Shown here: positions 5,731 through 8,167 of the stretch, one piece after another
Layout of the letters: each line of letters opens with the position of its first letter
Position numbering within the stretch: the first letter of the stretch is position 1
Source: STD1-80 sp043802745
GTDB taxonomy: Bacteria > Patescibacteriota > Minisyncoccia > Minisyncoccales > CG1-02-41-26
Direction: 5' to 3'
NCBI GenBank assembly: GCA_043802745.1
Contig: JAZDKU010000040.1
Span: forward strand, 1 to 8,167
DNA length: 8,167 nucleotides
The notes under the pieces: model-generated
What the model saw: the letters and a program-made list of their open reading frames with translations, nothing else
Told to the model about the DNA's origin: nothing
Databases searched by the model: none
Position numbers and translations under genes: made by a program

Positions 5731-5870
5731 GGCCCTGGACTTTCTAGATTAATTGAGGAACAAATATTTGTTTTGGGAGCTCATTTTTTACCTTGCTTTT
5801 GGGCAAGGCAATAGAGCACCCACTTGGATTTACGTCCCAAATATATTACTAGGAGGCCCTAGGGTCTTTT
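5731..5870 (+). ncRNA. Probable structured small RNA, long rod resembling 6S RNA
   Basis: A 163-nt gap with no ORF that folds into one long rod. The closing stem pairs 5731-5747 with 5849-5866 (16 bp including three G-U, one A/C mismatch and one bulged U). Then comes a symmetric region of 27 nt on each side (5748-5774, 5822-5848), largely open or weakly paired (AAATATTTG with CAAATATATT). The apical arm GGGAGCTC (5775-5782) / GAGCACCC (5814-5821) has one A/A mismatch, and is capped by hairpin CCTTGC (5791-5796) / GCAAGG (5803-5808). TTTT follows the closing stem (5867-5870). A near-consensus promoter ends 6 nt before the first paired base. Closing stem, large central bubble and apical arm are the plan of 6S RNA, which binds RNA polymerase; at 140 nt it would be short. 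The alternative is a cis-acting leader of the ZIP gene 11 nt downstream. Identity was not confirmed by any model search. Confidence 0.55.
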
Positions 5871-5881
5871 AGTGCCATTTT

Positions 5882-6646
5882 ATGATTCTATTTTATATTT
5901 TACTTAGCGCTTTTTTAGTGAGCTTAATTTCATTTGTTGGGGCTTTGAGTTTATTTTTAAAAGATAAATTTTTAAATAAAATTCTTTTGGTTTTAGTGGC
6001 TTTGTCTGCTGGCGCTTTAATGGGAGGCGCTTTTTTGCATTTATTGCCCGAAGCTATTGAAACAGCTGGCCTAGAAAATGTTTTAAAAGTTTTTGTTTTT
6101 GCTTTACTTGGTTTTTGTTTATTTTATATTTTAGAGGAGTTTATAAAATGGCATCATCACCACTCCACTAGCCATGCAAAAGAGGAGTGTATAAAACCTT
6201 TTTCATATTTAATTTTATTTTCCGATGGCTTGCATAATTTTTTGGATGGCTTGATAATTGCTGCTAGCTTTGTGGTTTCTCCAGTGAGCGGGCTGGCCAC
6301 CACTTTAGCTGTAGCTTTGCATGAGATACCTCAGGAGCTGGGAGATTTTGGCGTTTTGGTTTATGGTGGGCTAACGAAAAGAAAGGCCCTGCTGTTTAAT
6401 TTTCTTTCTGCTTTATTGGCAGTGCTTGGGGGGTTGGTTGGGTTTTTCTTGGCTCAAAAAATTGGTTTTGGCATTGTGTATTTATTGCCTTTTGCCGCTG
6501 GCAATTTTATTTATATTGCTTGCTCGGACTTAATCCCTGAAATTAAAAAAGACTTTACCCCCCTCAAAGCCCTCGCCTATTTCTGCGTTTTTATCTTAGG
6601 TATCTTCTTAATGCTGGCAATGAAACTTTGGCTTGGCGGAGTATAG
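5882..6646 (+). CDS. ZIP family divalent metal transporter
   Basis: 254 residues with about eight membrane helices. Diagnostic metal-site motifs: HNFLDGLIIAASF (118-130, helix IV) and HEIPQELGDFGVLVYGG (147-163, helix V), together the ZIP transport site. A His-rich cytosolic loop, KWHHHHSTSHAKEE (90-102), sits between helices III and IV as usual. PEAIE near 56-60 and a C-terminal SDLIPE complete the pattern. It imports Zn2+ or related metals (Fe, Mn) across the inner membrane; specificity cannot be read from sequence. ATG 5882 is the only possible start because TAG at 5870-5872 closes the frame. It has no SD at normal distance; AGGAGG at 5851-5856 is 25 nt upstream and buried in the stem of the preceding RNA. 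It may be transcribed by read-through of that RNA. Confidence 0.92.
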   Translation: MILFYILLSAFLVSLISFVGALSLFLKDKFLNKILLVLVALSAGALMGGAFLHLLPEAIETAGLENVLKVFVFALLGFCLFYILEEFIKWHHHHSTSHAKEECIKPFSYLILFSDGLHNFLDGLIIAASFVVSPVSGLATTLAVALHEIPQELGDFGVLVYGGLTKRKALLFNFLSALLAVLGGLVGFFLAQKIGFGIVYLLPFAAGNFIYIACSDLIPEIKKDFTPLKALAYFCVFILGIFLMLAMKLWLGGV

Positions 6647-6647
6647 C

Positions 6648-6676
6648 TTGCATTTTTTTCATATCTGTGGTATAAC
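6648..6676 (+). promoter_or_regulatory. Promoter of the double-receiver gene
   Basis: TTGCAT (6648-6653), a 17-nt spacer and TATAAC (6671-6676) preceded by TGG, an extended -10. It begins right after the ZIP stop. Expected start is near 6683, giving a 53-nt leader that contains a terminator-like hairpin and an SD. Confidence 0.6.
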
Positions 6677-6698
6677 CCAACCAGTGTATTTTAACAGC

Positions 6699-6720
6699 GG
6701 AGCGTTAAGCTCCACTTTTT
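6699..6720 (+). terminator. Terminator-like hairpin in the leader of the receiver gene (possible attenuator)
   Basis: Stem GGAGC (6699-6703) / GCTCC (6709-6713), loop GTTAA, then AC and five T. It lies after the promoter but before the SD (GGAGG, 6724-6728). It could therefore end transcripts early, or be the ZIP gene terminator. Its right half is repeated after the gene. Confidence 0.45.
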
Positions 6721-6723
6721 ATT
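6702..6723 (+). repeat. Direct repeat copy 1 flanking the receiver gene
   Basis: GCGTTAAGCTCC followed by ACTTTTTATT. The same 22-nt pattern recurs at 7438-7459 with only one T lost and one C gained. Confidence 0.6.
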
Positions 6724-6735
6724 GGAGGAATTTCA

Positions 6736-7443
6736 ATGCCGTATAAAATTTTTTTTGTGGATGTGGACCCTAACTTAAGAGACCTAGTAAAGGAAACTCT
6801 TTTTATGGAATTTGATATCATAGCCTTTCCATGTGGCGAAGAGCTACTGGAAAAGTTTGATGAAAAAAATCCTCCCCATCTTGTAATATTAGATGTTTTT
6901 AGGGAGGGAGACGCAGAGAAGACCCTTAAAGCTCTTCGCGAGATAGGTTATAGGGGAAAGGCCATAGTTTCCTCTGGATATATTGTTCTAGGGGAAAAGG
7001 TTGAGGATTTCGATGGCACTCTATCAAAACCTTATTCATTGGAGGAACTATTAGATACTGTAAATAGGGTATTGTTTGGAGAAATAAGGATTTTACTTGT
7101 TGACGATAACGAATTTATAAGAGAGGCTTTGGGGGATTCGCTACGGAGAATGGGGTTTCAAGTAACTGCTTGCTCAAGCGGGGAAGAAGCGGTTTCTATC
7201 GGGCTTGCTTTTGATGTCTGTATCACAGATTTTAGTTTAGGAGGGGGTTATGACGGAAGAACATTGAAGAATGCTTTGATACCTTTGTCGATAGAAAATA
7301 AAAATGCAATTTATATTTTAATGACAAGTGATCCAGAAGCTTTAGCGGGAGACTTTGATAGAGTCTTCATAAAAAAACCGCTTATAATGAGTAGCTTAGT
7401 ACAAGCCATAAAGGAGATGGTAGAAAAAAGGGCGGGGGCGTAA
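6736..7443 (+). CDS. Response regulator with two receiver domains and no output domain
   Basis: 235 residues forming two tandem CheY-like domains. REC1 (about 3-113): acidic pair Asp9/Asp11, phosphoacceptor Asp53 in LVILDVF, Ser79/Ser80, and Lys98 in SKPYS. REC2 (about 117-231): IRILLVDDNEF with Asp123/Asp124, Asp165 in CITDFSLG, Thr197 in ILMTSD, and Lys213/214 in FIKKPL. All catalytic positions are filled in both. No DNA-binding or enzymatic domain follows, so it probably acts by phospho-relay or protein contact. The start is fixed by GGAGG (6724-6728), 7 nt upstream. It has its own extended -10 promoter, a possible attenuator hairpin and a strong terminator that overlaps its stop. Glycine codons are mostly GGA/GGG, unlike the neighbouring genes, which favour GGC. 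The histidine kinase at 1-744 could be a partner, but nothing in the sequence proves it. Confidence 0.9.
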   Translation: MPYKIFFVDVDPNLRDLVKETLFMEFDIIAFPCGEELLEKFDEKNPPHLVILDVFREGDAEKTLKALREIGYRGKAIVSSGYIVLGEKVEDFDGTLSKPYSLEELLDTVNRVLFGEIRILLVDDNEFIREALGDSLRRMGFQVTACSSGEEAVSIGLAFDVCITDFSLGGGYDGRTLKNALIPLSIENKNAIYILMTSDPEALAGDFDRVFIKKPLIMSSLVQAIKEMVEKRAGA

Positions 7444-7456
7444 GCTCCCACTTTTT
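7434..7456. terminator. Bidirectional intrinsic terminator between receiver gene and dedA
   Basis: Stem GGGGGC (7434-7439) / GCTCCC (7444-7449) with loop GTAA, which contains most of the TAA stop, followed by AC and five T (7452-7456). On the minus strand the same hairpin is followed by GCCC and six T (complement of 7424-7429), so it can also end the dedA transcript. Confidence 0.8.
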
Positions 7457-7459
7457 ATT
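7438..7459 (+). repeat. Direct repeat copy 2 flanking the receiver gene
   Basis: GCGTAAGCTCCC followed by ACTTTTTATT, matching 6702-6723. It overlaps the stop codon and terminator of the receiver gene, so the gene plus leader is bracketed by two near-identical 22-nt sequences. Confidence 0.6.
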
Positions 7460-8063
7460 TATTTAATTTTTTGCGCTTATAAATAAAAATTATTAGGCTG
7501 GTTATGATGGCTATTAAAAAAATATAGTCAAAGAATTGAGTATACTGGCCGAGTTTTTGCCAGTTTTGTTTTAGAGAAAAGCCAAGCCAAGTTAAAAATA
7601 TATGCCAAATAGTCGCCCCGGCCACAGTGTAGGTTAAAAATTTTGTTATGTTCATTTTGGCGGCCCCAGCTGGCAGAGAAATCAAATGCCTAACCACTGG
7701 AATAAATCGGGAAATAAAAATTGTTTTTTCGCCATGCTTTTTAAAAAAGTTTTCAGTTTTTTCTAAATCTTCTGGTTTTAATAAAAAATATTTGCCGTAT
7801 TTTAAAATAAACGGCTTACCCCCATAAAAGCCAATATAATAAGAAAGCAAAGAGCCAATAATACTGCCCAAAGCGCTCACAAGAATTACCATGAAAAAAG
7901 AAAATTGTCCCGTGGAAACTAAAAACCCAGCAAACGGCATCACGGCTTCGCTTGGCACGGGCAAGGCTGTGCTTTCTAAAACCATTAAAAAGAAAACAAA
8001 AAAATATCCTCCCGAGGAGATTAAAGCAGTTATGTATTGTATTGCTATTTCAGTGATAGGCAT
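7455..8063 (-). CDS. DedA family membrane protein
   Basis: 202 residues from the ATG at 8063. Family signatures: FFLMVLESTALPVPSEAVMPFAGFL (E and PVPSE motif), SALGSIIGSLLSYYIGFYGGK, FFKKHGEKTIFISRFIPVVRHLISLPAGAAKMN (the R-x3-P-x2-R segment), and a C-terminal hydrophobic helix ending in KRKKLNK. DedA proteins are inner-membrane transporters or flippases, with members implicated in polyprenyl-phosphate and phospholipid recycling. Start choice: from 8063 the N-terminus (MPITEIAIQYITALI) matches the family. An ATG at 8129 would add 22 residues encoded entirely by a palindrome and would overlap the upstream stop as ATGA. No SD serves the 8063 start. It is probably co-transcribed with the ABC permease upstream on the same strand and ends at the shared bidirectional terminator. 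Confidence 0.9.
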   Translation of the reverse strand: MPITEIAIQYITALISSGGYFFVFFLMVLESTALPVPSEAVMPFAGFLVSTGQFSFFMVILVSALGSIIGSLLSYYIGFYGGKPFILKYGKYFLLKPEDLEKTENFFKKHGEKTIFISRFIPVVRHLISLPAGAAKMNITKFLTYTVAGATIWHIFLTWLGFSLKQNWQKLGQYTQFFDYIFLIAIITSLIIFIYKRKKLNK

Positions 8064-8071
8064 AAAGTTGT

Positions 8072-8129
8072 ATGAGGGCAGACCTCCCAAGGGCTCGGGC
8101 TCAAGTTTTGGGAGGAGGTCAGCCCTCAT
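8072..8129. repeat. Palindrome between ABC permease stop and dedA start
   Basis: Outer arms ATGAGGGC (8072-8079) / GCCCTCAT (8122-8129), one A/A mismatch, then GACCT (8081-8085) / AGGTC (8116-8120) and CCCAA (8086-8090) / TTGGG (8108-8112) with a 3-nt bulge; loop 8091-8107. The right arm contains the TGA stop of the permease (8126-8128). No T-run follows on the minus strand. GC-rich like the thiI elements, but of different sequence. Confidence 0.75.
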
Positions 8130-8167
8130 TCATAGCGGAGGGCTTCGATAGGGGATTTTTTGGAGGC
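8126..8167 (-). CDS. ABC transporter permease, extreme C-terminus (truncated by window edge)
   Basis: Only the last 13 codons lie in the window: ASKKSPIEALRYE then TGA (8126-8128). This is the hallmark end of MacB/FtsX-type permeases ('...A..L.PIEALRYE'), membrane subunits of ABC systems that export or extract lipoproteins, peptides or lipids. It is in the same direction as dedA and 62 nt upstream of the chosen dedA start. The call rests on this short tail alone. Confidence 0.6.
   Translation of the reverse strand, partial: ASKKSPIEALRYE

Noticed and set aside
5731..5870. SRP RNA, tmRNA, RNase P RNA or tRNA in the gap before the ZIP gene
   Set aside because: None of their conserved sequences (for example the SRP GGAAGCAGCC-type loop, a tRNA T-loop GTTCGA or an acceptor CCA end) is present; the overall rod fits 6S RNA better.
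7891..8151. Plus-strand open frame antisense to dedA
   Set aside because: It is a shadow of a clear DedA protein and its last part is the palindrome at 8072-8129.
1..8167. CRISPR array, transposase or tRNA genes
   Set aside because: No regularly spaced repeats with unique spacers, no transposase-like ORF and no cloverleaf pattern were seen on either strand.

Overview
This AT-rich window carries short intergenic gaps, small or stripped-down proteins and few Shine-Dalgarno sites. Its gene set is a rhodanese-less ThiI, a YerC-type TrpR relative, a DUF1858-like redox protein, a membrane-anchored ComEC-type hydrolase, a large zinc-ribbon NMP kinase, a ZIP transporter and a DedA protein. Together these suggest a member of the Candidatus Patescibacteria (CPR, Parcubacteria-like). 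That assignment is an inference from gene style and was not tested by phylogeny.

Layout. Positions 1-744 hold the catalytic half of a sensor histidine kinase that runs off the left edge. It is followed within 1 nt by thiI (746-1975). A small minus-strand gene with a strong SD (2029-2229) converges on thiI. Next come a yerC/TrpR-like gene (2398-2928) and a DUF1858-like gene (3019-3243), which ends at a bidirectional terminator shared with an orphan minus-strand gene (3282-3719). A two-gene unit follows: a ComEC-type metallo-beta-lactamase-fold protein (3783-4643) and an NMP kinase (4648-5718). A near-consensus promoter at the end of the kinase gene starts a probable structured RNA of about 140 nt (5731-5870), a long rod resembling 6S RNA. 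Downstream are a ZIP metal transporter (5882-6646), a double-receiver response regulator with its own promoter and SD (6736-7443), and a bidirectional terminator. On the minus strand lie DedA (7455-8063) and the last 13 codons of an ABC-transporter permease (8126-8167).

The unexpected theme is repeats. GC-rich perfect palindromes and a heptanucleotide tandem repeat sit in frame inside thiI, where they add residues the family does not normally have. Other palindromes begin at or overlap stop codons (thiI, yerC-like, ABC permease) and are not followed by T-runs, so they are not classic terminators. Two of them, flanking the yerC-like gene, are 24/27 identical over one arm. This looks like a family, or several families, of small palindromic elements tolerated at gene ends and inside a conserved enzyme gene. 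The palindromes and the 6S-like RNA are the parts most worth following up.

Functionally, most genes look like independent housekeeping units. The one tight pair, ComEC-type hydrolase plus NMP kinase, could link nucleic acid breakdown to nucleotide salvage. The sensor kinase and the receiver protein lie 6 kb apart and cannot be paired from this sequence.
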